DNA from: JBDGYW01 sp964580055
GTDB lineage: Bacteria; Gemmatimonadota; Gemmatimonadetes; Gemmatimonadales; GWC2-71-9
Length of the DNA stretch: 64,000 bases
NCBI GenBank assembly: GCA_964580055.1
Contig: CAZOJI010000022.1
Span: 9,645 to 73,644 of the forward strand
Direction: 5' to 3'
Positions 34,482 to 43,284 of the stretch are shown here, piece by piece (the stretch's first letter is position 1; each line of letters opens with the position of its first letter). The notes below the pieces were generated by a model. It worked only from the letters and a program-made list of their open reading frames with translations. It searched no databases and was not told where the DNA came from. The position numbers were made by a program, and so were the translations under genes.

Positions 34482-35411
34482 TCAGTGCCCGCTCTTCGAG
34501 GCCGATGATCCTTCTGGAAGAAGCAGTTGAGCCAACTCGATGAGGGGCTCTCCGTTCGTGCCCAGCGGGACGAGATTGGAAACCGCTGAGTCGAGGAGCC
34601 GGCTCGCCCAAGCTCGCGCCTGGTCCGCACCCAATAGCGATACCAGTGTGACCTTGTCTTCGTCCTGGGAAACGTTCTTGCCGATCTCTGTTTCCGACTC
34701 GCTGACGTCGAGGAGGTCGTCAAACATCTGGAAGGCGAGACCAAGGTCACGAGCAAAACCACGCACTGCTTGCACCTCTCGTTCCGGCACACCCGCTATC
34801 CTGGCCCCCGTCTCGGCTCCCAGCACGAATAGCGCAGCCGTCTTCAGCATGTTCGTCTGTTCCAGCGAATCAGCGTCCCGGCCGGGCCAATCCTCTAGAT
34901 CCAGCATCTGTCCGCCAATCAGGCCGTCACTCCCTATGGCATTGCAGAGCAAGGAAACCAGCTGAAGTCGCAGGTCGGGCGCCAAACCCGGAGCTGACGC
35001 CAATGTACCGTATCCGCAATTCAGCAAGGCCATTCCAGCGAGTAACGCGGTGTCCTCTCCGAAGATGACGTGGCTGGCAGGCTGGCCGCGCCGCAACGTC
35101 GCATCATCCATGATCGGGAGATCGTCGAGTATGAGCGAGGAGGTGTGCACCATCTCGATTGCGCAGCCGGGATCGATAGCAAGCTCCTCCCGGCCGCCCA
35201 GTTGCATGGCGACCATCACCGTCACGACTGGTCGGATGCGCTTGCCCGGACCCAGCAGGCTGTAACGCATCGCTCTGTGAAGCTGCCGTGGCTCCTCCTG
35301 TTCGGAAGGAACCAGCTCCGTCAAGCGACGGTTCACTCGCTCGCGTATAACGCCGGCTCGGGATCTGACTTCGTCGGCCGTATTCCCTGCCTGGCTTCGG
35401 TCGAATGGCAT
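34482..35411 (-). CDS. crtE: Geranylgeranyl diphosphate synthase (polyprenyl synthetase)
   Basis: About 309 residues from ATG 35411; ATG 35441 is also possible and neither has a strong ribosome-binding site. First Asp-rich motif D-D-L-P-I-M-D-D with L-R-R-G-Q-P-A-S-H after it, and second motif F-Q-M-F-D-D-L-L-D, both intact. G-P-G-K-R-I-R-P marks the isopentenyl diphosphate site. The residues before the first motif (H-T-S-S-L-I) are small, which fits a C20 rather than C15 product. It would feed crtB. First gene of the leftward operon. Confidence 0.9.
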   Translation of the reverse strand: MPFDRSQAGNTADEVRSRAGVIRERVNRRLTELVPSEQEEPRQLHRAMRYSLLGPGKRIRPVVTVMVAMQLGGREELAIDPGCAIEMVHTSSLILDDLPIMDDATLRRGQPASHVIFGEDTALLAGMALLNCGYGTLASAPGLAPDLRLQLVSLLCNAIGSDGLIGGQMLDLEDWPGRDADSLEQTNMLKTAALFVLGAETGARIAGVPEREVQAVRGFARDLGLAFQMFDDLLDVSESETEIGKNVSQDEDKVTLVSLLGADQARAWASRLLDSAVSNLVPLGTNGEPLIELAQLLLPEGSSASKSGH

Positions 35412-35817
35412 GTGGCGTCGTCCCGTGGGTGCCGAACTCATCAGCCGCCGCACCATCCCGGCTGACAATACATGACCATGCTGCTGAAAAGAATTTGCAC
35501 CTGCCAATGGGTTACGGCAATGGTGTTGCCGGTTGAGGAGGTCCTCTGAAACCATTTGCCATCAGATATCGTTAGAGACCTCATCGCGGCATATAGGTCT
35601 ACTTTGTGGACCGCAGATCGAAGGGAAATCGTCAAGGGATACCTCGGCGTTTTCGACGATACGGGTTTGCTCGCGATTCGCCGGGCGGGAGGAGAAGCCT
35701 TCGGGCCATGGGTGCGTAGCGAGAGCGAGGTCCTGAAGGATGCCGCACTACGCTCGGGCACAACTGCCGGGATGGTTTCGGCCGGGTGGGAGGAAAGCGA
35801 GGAGGTTCGGGGACCCA
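35412..35817. other. Divergent intergenic region, crtE / ADOP permease
   Basis: About 400 bases that should contain promoters for both directions. An open plus-strand frame from TTG 35556 reads like a plausible acidic peptide for about 85 codons (W-T-A-D-R-R-E-I-V-K-G-Y), but has no ribosome-binding site and runs out of frame into the permease gene; I do not call it. No repeat or RNA was seen. Confidence 0.4.
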
Positions 35818-38307
35818 ATGACGAGCGTGTTCTTGCAGGAATTGCAGTATGCCGTGCGCCGGCTGATGCGAAGCCCGCTATTCAGTCTGGTTGCAGTGCT
35901 GACCCTCGCCATAGGCATCGGCGCAAACACGGCCATTTTCAGCCTGGTAAACGGGATTCTCCTGAGGCCATTGCCGTTCGACGAGCCGGACGAGCTGGTC
36001 GGACTCTGGCATAAGGCACCCGGTTTGGGAGTCGATGAGGTCAATCAGTCTCCGGCACTCCACTTCACTTATCTGGACGAGGGGCGATCGTTCTCCGAAA
36101 TCGGTATGTGGGACAACGGCACCGCCTCGGTCACGGGTCTCGATGAACCGGAACAAGTCGAGATCATGCGCGTTACCGAAGGTACTTTCAGGACTCTTCG
36201 CCTGACACCGATGCTGGGCCGGCGCTTCACCGCGGAGGATGACAATCCCGGCACACCCCTCACAGCGATTTTGAGCTACGACTTCTGGCAGAGTCGGTTC
36301 GGTGGCGATCCGGGTGTCCTCGGTCGAACCATCAATGTGGAGAGCCGTCCCCGGAATATCATCGGCGTCTTGGGCCCCGGCGCAAGCTTTCTGAACTTCG
36401 ATCCGGCGTTGTACCTCCCATTCCGCTTCGACAGATCGGAGATCGGTGTCGGCAACTTCAGCTACCAGGGTGTGGCTCGATTGGCGCCCGGCGTCACCCT
36501 CGAGCAAGCGAGCGCAGATGTGGCCCGCATGCTCCCAATGGCGGTGGACAAGTTCCCCGGGGGAATCACTCATGAGATAATGGAACAGGCGCAGATGGCC
36601 CCCAACCTCAGGCCCCTGAAGGATGAGGTGGTTGGGGATGTTGGCGACGTGCTTTGGGTGTTGCTGGGGACTGTTGCCATGATTCTGCTCATCGCCTGCG
36701 CTAACGTGGCGAATCTCTTCCTCGTGCGTGCCGAGGGTCGTGAGAAAGAGATGGCTGTACGTACGGCCATGGGGGCCGGCAAGTCCCGCATCGCCAGAGA
36801 GTTTCTGTTGGAGAGTCTCCTCTTGGGTGGCATGGGCGGCCTGGGCGGCATCACACTGGCCTACGCAGGCCTCGAGTTCCTGCGGGCGTTGGGCCCGGCC
36901 GAACTCCCCCGTCTCGCAGAGGCGACGCTGGACTGGCGGGTACTGCTATTCACCATGGCTGTTTCTCTGTTGTCGGGAGTCTTCTTCGGTATGTTCCCGG
37001 TTCTCAAGTACCGAAGAGCGATCCTGGTTAACGCGCTGAAAGAGGGAGGACGCGGCGGCAGCGCAGGCAGGGAAACGCACCGGGCGCGAAACACACTGGT
37101 GGTAGCCCAAATGGCTCTAGCTCTGCTCTTGCTGGTGGGTTCCGGCCTCATGGTCCGAAGCTTCCAGGCGCTGCGCAACGTGGACCCGGGCTTCAGGAAC
37201 GCAGACCAGGTGCTTCTGGTTCGCCTGAGCATTCCGTGGGCCGAAGTCGACGAACCGGTTGAGGTTACTCAGGCACATCAAGCGATCGCGGAGAGCGTCG
37301 GCCGGATCCCCGGCGTAACAAATGTTGGAAGCTCATCCTCCGTCACGATGGACGGATGGGACTCCAACGATCCCATCTATGTTGAGGAGTTTCCGGTTCC
37401 CGAGGGACAGATTCCGGAAATCCGACGCTTCAAGTGGGTATCTGACGGGTATTTCGAGGCCATGCAGATTCCGCTCGTGGCCGGACGGGCCTTGGAGTGG
37501 AGAGATTCATACGATTTGAACCGGGTTGTCATGGTCACGGAGAATTTCGCGAGAGAATACTGGGATTCTCCGGGCGATGCCGTGGGCAAACGCATCTCCA
37601 CCGGTCTCAAGGCAGGCAACTGGTACGAGATTGTCGGCGTTAGCGGAAACGTCCGGGACGACGGTCTGGACCAGGGTCCCAAGGCGGTAGTCTACTGGCC
37701 GATGATGCTGCAGAATATCTGGGCAGAGATGCCCGGGGAAGTCGACGAAATCAGTGTCCGCCCCTCCATGCATTACGCCATTCGGAGCAGCCGTGAGCGC
37801 TCGCCTGAATTCTTGAAAGAGGTGAGAGAGGCTATTTGGTCGGTTAACCCAAACTTGCCGCTTGCGGGTGTCCGGGGTCTCGATGAACTCTTGGAGAGTT
37901 CAATGGCCCGGACCTCGTTTTCGCTCGTCATGCTGGGAATAGCCGCCGCTGTTGCCTTGATACTCGGTGTCATCGGCATCTACGGTGTCATCAGCTACAT
38001 CGTCAGCCGGAGGACTCGCGAGCTGGGCGTACGACTCGCGTTGGGAGCCAGTGCCCGTGACGTTAGGAAGATGGTTTTGAAGCACGGTTTGATCCTCGCC
38101 ACCACAGGCGTCGCGTTTGGATTGGGGGCCGCCGTTGTGCTCACGCGCCTCATGGAGGCGCTGCTGTACGGCGTCGACCCGGCGGATCCCGTGACACTCG
38201 GTACGGTGGCCTTGGCACTCACCATTGTCGCCCTGCTGGCCAGCTACGTTCCGGCTGCAAGAGCGGCGCGAATAGATCCCGTCGAGGCCATAAGAAACGA
38301 GCTTTAG
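35818..38307 (+). CDS. ADOP/MacB-type ABC transporter permease (FtsX-like, duplicated)
   Basis: About 829 residues from ATG 35818, with GAGGAGG 12 bases upstream. N-terminal L-R-Y-A-V-R-R-L-type leader (here L-Q-Y-A-V-R-R-L-M-R-S-P) and first helix with G-I-G-A-N-T-A-I-F-S-L-V-N are diagnostic of the ADOP (acidobacterial duplicated orphan permease) family. Two MacB periplasmic core plus FtsX units follow, each ending in three helices; the C-terminal half has R-R-T-R-E-L-G-V-R-L-A-L-G-A and A-A-R-I-D-P-V-E-A-I-R. No ATPase gene is adjacent, as is usual for these orphan permeases. Substrate unknown. Confidence 0.92.
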   Translation: MTSVFLQELQYAVRRLMRSPLFSLVAVLTLAIGIGANTAIFSLVNGILLRPLPFDEPDELVGLWHKAPGLGVDEVNQSPALHFTYLDEGRSFSEIGMWDNGTASVTGLDEPEQVEIMRVTEGTFRTLRLTPMLGRRFTAEDDNPGTPLTAILSYDFWQSRFGGDPGVLGRTINVESRPRNIIGVLGPGASFLNFDPALYLPFRFDRSEIGVGNFSYQGVARLAPGVTLEQASADVARMLPMAVDKFPGGITHEIMEQAQMAPNLRPLKDEVVGDVGDVLWVLLGTVAMILLIACANVANLFLVRAEGREKEMAVRTAMGAGKSRIAREFLLESLLLGGMGGLGGITLAYAGLEFLRALGPAELPRLAEATLDWRVLLFTMAVSLLSGVFFGMFPVLKYRRAILVNALKEGGRGGSAGRETHRARNTLVVAQMALALLLLVGSGLMVRSFQALRNVDPGFRNADQVLLVRLSIPWAEVDEPVEVTQAHQAIAESVGRIPGVTNVGSSSSVTMDGWDSNDPIYVEEFPVPEGQIPEIRRFKWVSDGYFEAMQIPLVAGRALEWRDSYDLNRVVMVTENFAREYWDSPGDAVGKRISTGLKAGNWYEIVGVSGNVRDDGLDQGPKAVVYWPMMLQNIWAEMPGEVDEISVRPSMHYAIRSSRERSPEFLKEVREAIWSVNPNLPLAGVRGLDELLESSMARTSFSLVMLGIAAAVALILGVIGIYGVISYIVSRRTRELGVRLALGASARDVRKMVLKHGLILATTGVAFGLGAAVVLTRLMEALLYGVDPADPVTLGTVALALTIVALLASYVPAARAARIDPVEAIRNEL

Positions 38308-38564
38308 GGGACTTGGGAGGGCGGACACTTAGAAACAGCGCTCTACCAAATCCATTTGCGTCCTTCCATCATCGGCCCCCAAAACAACCTGCGTCTCACG
38401 GCCTACCGGCATGAAAATGCGGCAAGCTATTGGCTCACATCTCACAGGCTGTATTTTGCCGTGTATACGAGGCTTGCCGGTCAATGCCGGCAACGTTCAC
38501 GCTTTCTGTTTCCTGGTCGTCCGGAGTTCTGCCGGCGGGCTGAAACGGTTACGGAAGGAAGGCA

Positions 38565-39176
38565 ATGGAAGATTTCATCGTATCCGGGTCCTTGCTGCTT
38601 GCGTTACTCAACCCGTTCCTTCTGGTGGTCTATTTTGTCGACCTCATGAAGTCTCTGAGCCTGTCGCAGTTCCGCAAAGTTCTGACTCGTGCTGGTATGA
38701 TCGCGACGGTGGTATTCTGCTGTTTCGCTATCTTGGGCGACGCCATCTTCTCGAGATTGATCCACGCACAATTCGCATCGTTCCAGATATTTGGCGGCGT
38801 CGTTTTTGTTCTCATTGGCATTCAATTCGTGTTCCGTGGACCCGCGGCGATAGAGATTCTCAGGGGAGATTCGGAGCACGTTGCCGGCGCCGTAGCGATG
38901 CCCGTATTGATCGGGCCGGGGACGATCAGCGCCAGCATAATAATTGGAGAAAGCCGAGAGCCTCTGGTTGCGTGTGCCGCGATAATCATTGCGGTGGCGG
39001 TTTCCTTGGCTATCGTTTGTCTGCTCAAGAGACTCCACGACTACGTTCGCCCCCGGCGTGAGCGCCTGGTGGAGCGATACATCGAGATTGCCGGGAGGAT
39101 AACCGCCCTCTATATCGGCACGGTTGCAATTGATATGATCATGAGGGGCATTGCTACATGGATGGTCAGCCTCTGA
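38565..39176 (+). CDS. MarC-family integral membrane protein
   Basis: A 203-residue protein with six hydrophobic segments and GGAAGGAAGGCA before ATG 38565. L-L-N-P-F-L near residue 17, F-Q-I-F-G-G-V-V-F-V-L-I-G-I near 75 and A-M-P-V-L-I-G-P-G-T-I-S near 112 match the MarC family signature. MarC proteins were once linked to multiple antibiotic resistance, which has not held up; their function is unknown. Stands alone. Confidence 0.9.
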   Translation: MEDFIVSGSLLLALLNPFLLVVYFVDLMKSLSLSQFRKVLTRAGMIATVVFCCFAILGDAIFSRLIHAQFASFQIFGGVVFVLIGIQFVFRGPAAIEILRGDSEHVAGAVAMPVLIGPGTISASIIIGESREPLVACAAIIIAVAVSLAIVCLLKRLHDYVRPRRERLVERYIEIAGRITALYIGTVAIDMIMRGIATWMVSL

Positions 39177-39449
39177 GTATCGCGCGCTACTTCAGGGTCA
39201 CTAGGCGGGATCCGTCCCTGTCACATCCACCCACCTGGCTCATTCTGACGCACCGTATCTACCCGGGGCCGCGGAAGCGCCGAGCAGCTCGACCCGGCAA
39301 TCGTTCTGCGACAGCGTCCCTGCTTCTTGCCTATCAACATCCGCCGTGGCCACATTATCCGCGCGGCTCTCTCATCGGTCGGAGCGGGTCACGAAGCGTG
39401 GTGGTGCCATTACACGGTAGTTTTCAGATAAGAACAGGAGACGTTACAT

Positions 39450-40190
39450 ATGACCATGGAACGGCCCGTCATTAGTGCACTCTTGGTGGCGCTGGGTTTG
39501 ACGCTGGGCGGCTGGTTCATCGGCCACGGATTCATGCGGGGGCGAATGGCGGACCGGTTCGTGACCGTCAAAGGCGTCTCGGAACGGGAGGTGAAGGCGG
39601 ACGTCGCTCTGTGGCCAATCCGTTTCATCTCAACAGCTGACCAACTTGGGCGCGCCCAGGCCGAGATCGCGCGCAGCGTAGAGCACGTATACGCATTCTT
39701 GTCCAGGCATGGGCTCGACACCACCACGGTGGAGCTTCAGGGTCTGGAGGTCACCGATGCTCTGGCCAACCCTTACCGCCAGGGCCCAATCGCCAGCAGG
39801 TACGTAATAACCCAATCTGCGATGGTCCGGTCCGGCCGGCCGGAGCTGGTGCTTTCAGCCAGCCAACGTCTGGGTGAGCTGGTGGAGGCAGGTGTGGTCT
39901 TGTCGTCCCAGGCGGGCTATGGCGGCTACGGTGCAAACGTTCCGACGTTTCTATTCACTCGCCTCAGCGAGCTGAAACCCGACATGATCGCGGAGGCCAC
40001 CGCCAACGCTCGCCAGGCAGCGGAGCAGTTCGCCGCAGACTCTCGCAGCGATCTCGGTGGCATTCGCCGAGCCAACCAGGGCGTGTTCGTGATACTGCCG
40101 CGTGACCAGGCGCGGGGCGCCGAGCAGGACAGCCAGCTCTTCAAAGTCGTGCGGGTGGTCTCGACCGTTGAGTATTTCTTGAACGACTGA
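39450..40190 (+). CDS. SIMPL-domain (DUF541) protein
   Basis: A 246-residue protein with AGGAGA before ATG 39450. An N-terminal hydrophobic anchor (about 7-27) precedes the SIMPL domain: V-T-V-K-G-V-S-E-R-E-V-K-A-D-V-A near residue 38, Y-V-I-T-Q-S near 114 and A-T-A-N-A-R-Q-A-A-E-Q-F-A near 175. The family sits in the periplasm, with reported roles in oxidative stress in some bacteria, but no clear molecular function. The sequence up to aceE (40191-40534) appears non-coding. Confidence 0.9.
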   Translation: MTMERPVISALLVALGLTLGGWFIGHGFMRGRMADRFVTVKGVSEREVKADVALWPIRFISTADQLGRAQAEIARSVEHVYAFLSRHGLDTTTVELQGLEVTDALANPYRQGPIASRYVITQSAMVRSGRPELVLSASQRLGELVEAGVVLSSQAGYGGYGANVPTFLFTRLSELKPDMIAEATANARQAAEQFAADSRSDLGGIRRANQGVFVILPRDQARGAEQDSQLFKVVRVVSTVEYFLND

Positions 40191-40534
40191 GGACGCCTCC
40201 GGGAACAACCTACCAAGGGCTCGGTCTCTCGTACCGCATACCGTTGGTCGGAAGGCATAATGCCAGGCAAAACACGAGGAAACGGCCTCGTTGAAAGGCT
40301 CTCGCTGCTGCCGCTTGGACGGCTCGAGACCTTCGTTTGCCGGAAGCGCTAGCCGAGGTATAGGGCGAGACAACCGAACTGCATCGGGCATAATCCCAAA
40401 ATCGTGTCAAAACCCAACGATCACCTGGACAGCTTGGGCCGGGCAGGGCATAATGCATGAGTTCGAGCGGGCTCGTGCCCTGCCCAGCGATTAGCAGGTC
40501 CAACAACAACTCCCATCCACGCGGAAGGATCGCA
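40191..40534. other. aceE upstream region with three GGCATAAT words
   Basis: A 344-base stretch without a convincing gene. The octamer GGCATAAT occurs three times, near 40254, 40387 and 40447; the third lies in a strong hairpin. These could be operator sites or -10-like elements for the pyruvate dehydrogenase operon. I cannot tell which. Confidence 0.4.
40441..40485 (+). promoter_or_regulatory. Strong nested hairpin in the aceE leader
   Basis: Outer arms GGGCAGGGCA (40441-40450) and TGCCCTGCCC (40476-40485) pair perfectly over 10 bp. A second hairpin, CGAGC-GG-GCTCG (40464-40475), stacks directly on the 3' arm. It ends 50 bases before the aceE start. No T-run follows, so a leader structure or processing site is more likely than a simple terminator. 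Confidence 0.5.
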
Positions 40535-43225
40535 ATGGCTACGCATTGCAGCGGCAACACCCCCGAAAACGAATTCACCGAGCAGGAGAACCGCGAGTGG
40601 ATAGAGTCCCTCGAATACGTGTTGCAGACGGAGGGGCGCGAACGCGCCCGTGACCTGCTGTGCACCTTGCTGCAGCATGCTTCAAGGCGCGGTGTGCCGG
40701 CGAACTTTCCTGGCAGCACGCCCTATGTGAACACAATCCCCCATACCGATGAGCCTCCCTACGCCGGCAGCCGCGATATCGAGCGACGCATCAAGAGCCT
40801 TGTACGGTGGAACGCAATGGCAATGGTGGTGCGCGCCAACAGGGAAAGGGACGGTATCGGCGGGCACATCTCGACGTACGGTTCAGCAGCTTCGTTGTAC
40901 GAGGTGGCGTTGAATCACTTTCTCCGCGGCACGGACGCCGAGGGAGGCGGGGATATCGTCTACTTTCAGGGGCACGCCGCTCCCGGCATGTATGCGCGCG
41001 CCTATCTCGAGGGTCGTCTGACTGAGCGAGACCTGGAGAACTTCCGCGCCGAGCTGCATCCCAAAGGGGGGCTGTCGTCCTATCCACACCCGTGGCTGAT
41101 GCCGACGTTCTGGCAGTTCCCCACGGTGTCAATGGGCCTCGGTCCGATTTCGGCGATCTATCAGGCACGGTTCAACCACTACCTGCGCGATCGCGGCATC
41201 AAGAACACCTCGAACCAACGCGTATGGGCGTTTCTGGGCGACGGTGAGATGGACGAGCCGGAGTCCATGGGTGCGTTGACTCTCGCGTCCCGGGAACGAC
41301 TGGACAACCTCACCTTCGTCATCAACTGCAACCTGCAGCGGTTGGACGGACCGGTGCGCGGTAACGGTCAGGTCATCCAGGAATTGGAGGCGGCGTTCCG
41401 AGGGGCCGGTTGGAAAGTCTACAAAGTCATACTCGGCAGCAATTGGGACCGCTTGCTCGACGCCGACAAGGGGGGATACATCGAGAAACGCATGGGCGAA
41501 ACCGTTGACGGAGAGGCCCAGCGCTACTTCATCTCCGACGGCGCCTACGTGCGTGAGCACTTCTTCGGCAAATACCCAGAGCTGGCGAAACTGGTAGAGA
41601 ATTGGTCGGACGAACAGATCCGCAACCTCAGGCGCGGCGGCCATGACCCGCAGAAGATCTTCGCCGCGTTCAAGGCGGCCACGGAGTTGGAAGGACGTCC
41701 CACCGTTATCCTCGCACAGACGATAAAGGGATACGGCCTCGGCGAAGCCGGTGAAGGAAAAAACATCACCCACCAGCAGAAGAAACTGAATGTGGAAGAG
41801 CTGAAACATTTCCGCAGCCGCTTCGGCATACCGATATCCGACAACGAAATCGAAGATGCCCCTTTCTACAAGCCAGATGACGATTCCATCGAGATCGAGT
41901 ACTTGAAGAAGCGTCGTCAGGAACTGGGCGGTTTTCTCCCCCAGCGCCGTGATGAGAGCGAAACATTGTCCGTCCCCGGTGACGACGTGTTCGGGGAGTA
42001 CCGCGAGGGTTCTGGCGAACGTAGCCTCGCGACAACCATGGTGTACGTGGCGATCCTCAGCAAGCTGCTACGCGACAAGGAGATCGGTAAACACATCGTG
42101 CCGATTGTGCCGGACGAGGCACGCACCTTCGGGATGGAAGCGCTCTTCCGCCAGGTGGGCATTTACGCGCATACCGGCCAGCTCTACGAGCCCGTCGACC
42201 GCGAAAGCCTGCTCTACTACAAGGAAGCCAAGGACGGAGCGATCCTGGAGGAAGGCATCACCGAAGCGGGGTCAATGTCGTCGTTCATAGCGGCGGGAAC
42301 CTCGTACGCCACTCACGGCGTGCCGATGATTCCATTCTTCAGCTACTATTCGATGTTCGGTTTCCAACGTATCGGCGACCTTGCCTGGTCGGCGGGAGAT
42401 GCGCAAGCGAAGGGGTTCTTGATGGGCGGCACGGCGGGCCGCACCACCCTGGCGGGCGAGGGATTGCAGCACACCGACGGACACAGCCATGTGCTCGCTT
42501 TGCCGATTCCGAATCTAAAGGCTTACGATCCCGCTTACGCCTATGAAATGGCGACGATCATACGAGACGGTCTCAAGCGCATGTACGAGGACAAGGAAAC
42601 CCTCTTCTACTACATCACCATGATGAACGAGCAGTACAAGATGCCGGCTATGCCGGAGGGAGACGGCATCGAGGAGGGCATTCTGCGCGGGATCTACAAG
42701 TTCAGAGCCTCGGACTCGAGTGCTCGCAAGAAGAAAGCACACCTGTTCGGCTCAGGCACTATCCTGAATGAGACACGGGAAGCCGCTCGTATACTGGAAG
42801 AGGATTTCGACATTGCCGCGGATGTGTGGTCGGTGACGTCGTACAAGGAACTCTACATGGACTGCACCGACGCCTTCCGCGAGAACATGCGCAACCCCGG
42901 CGGCAAGAGACGTAAGAGCTTCCTCGAGCAGCAACTCGAAGGCGAGGATGGAGTACACGTCGCGGCAACAGACTACATGAAGGTGCTACCGGCAATGATT
43001 GCCAAGTGGATACCCGGCCGGTACGCTTTCCTGGGGACGGACGGCTACGGGCGCAGCGATCACCGCGCCGAGTTGCGTGACTTCTTCGAAGTGGATGCGC
43101 GTCACATCGCTTTCGCGGCGCTCTCGGAGCTTGCCGAGGACGGACGTATCCCACAATCGGCCGCCAAGGAGGCGGCAAAGAAACTCGAGATCGACAGAAA
43201 GAAACCCAACCCCGTCACGCTGTGA
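40535..43225 (+). CDS. aceE: Pyruvate dehydrogenase E1, homodimeric type
   Basis: An 896-residue protein from ATG 40535 with GGAAGGA upstream. It is the single-chain alpha2 type: Y-Q-G-H-A-A-P-G-style block (Y-F-Q-G-H-A-A-P-G-M-Y) near residue 145, thiamine diphosphate motif G-D-G-E-M-D-E-P-E-S with the paired Asn (I-N-C-N-L-Q-R-L-D-G-P) after it, and H-T-D-G-H-S-H-V in the transketolase-like region. It decarboxylates pyruvate and passes the acetyl group to the lipoyl arm of E2. First gene of the aceE-aceF-lpd operon; length and motifs are normal. Confidence 0.96.
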   Translation: MATHCSGNTPENEFTEQENREWIESLEYVLQTEGRERARDLLCTLLQHASRRGVPANFPGSTPYVNTIPHTDEPPYAGSRDIERRIKSLVRWNAMAMVVRANRERDGIGGHISTYGSAASLYEVALNHFLRGTDAEGGGDIVYFQGHAAPGMYARAYLEGRLTERDLENFRAELHPKGGLSSYPHPWLMPTFWQFPTVSMGLGPISAIYQARFNHYLRDRGIKNTSNQRVWAFLGDGEMDEPESMGALTLASRERLDNLTFVINCNLQRLDGPVRGNGQVIQELEAAFRGAGWKVYKVILGSNWDRLLDADKGGYIEKRMGETVDGEAQRYFISDGAYVREHFFGKYPELAKLVENWSDEQIRNLRRGGHDPQKIFAAFKAATELEGRPTVILAQTIKGYGLGEAGEGKNITHQQKKLNVEELKHFRSRFGIPISDNEIEDAPFYKPDDDSIEIEYLKKRRQELGGFLPQRRDESETLSVPGDDVFGEYREGSGERSLATTMVYVAILSKLLRDKEIGKHIVPIVPDEARTFGMEALFRQVGIYAHTGQLYEPVDRESLLYYKEAKDGAILEEGITEAGSMSSFIAAGTSYATHGVPMIPFFSYYSMFGFQRIGDLAWSAGDAQAKGFLMGGTAGRTTLAGEGLQHTDGHSHVLALPIPNLKAYDPAYAYEMATIIRDGLKRMYEDKETLFYYITMMNEQYKMPAMPEGDGIEEGILRGIYKFRASDSSARKKKAHLFGSGTILNETREAARILEEDFDIAADVWSVTSYKELYMDCTDAFRENMRNPGGKRRKSFLEQQLEGEDGVHVAATDYMKVLPAMIAKWIPGRYAFLGTDGYGRSDHRAELRDFFEVDARHIAFAALSELAEDGRIPQSAAKEAAKKLEIDRKKPNPVTL

Positions 43226-43284
43226 GTCGGCGGTCACTCGCACGAGGGCAAGCGCATTAAACCACTTTGGGAAACGATACGAAC

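Noticed and set aside
35556..36014. Plus-strand open frame upstream of the ADOP permease, with a protein-like first 85 codons
   Set aside because: Starts with TTG without a ribosome-binding site, overlaps the permease start in another frame, and shows no family motif.
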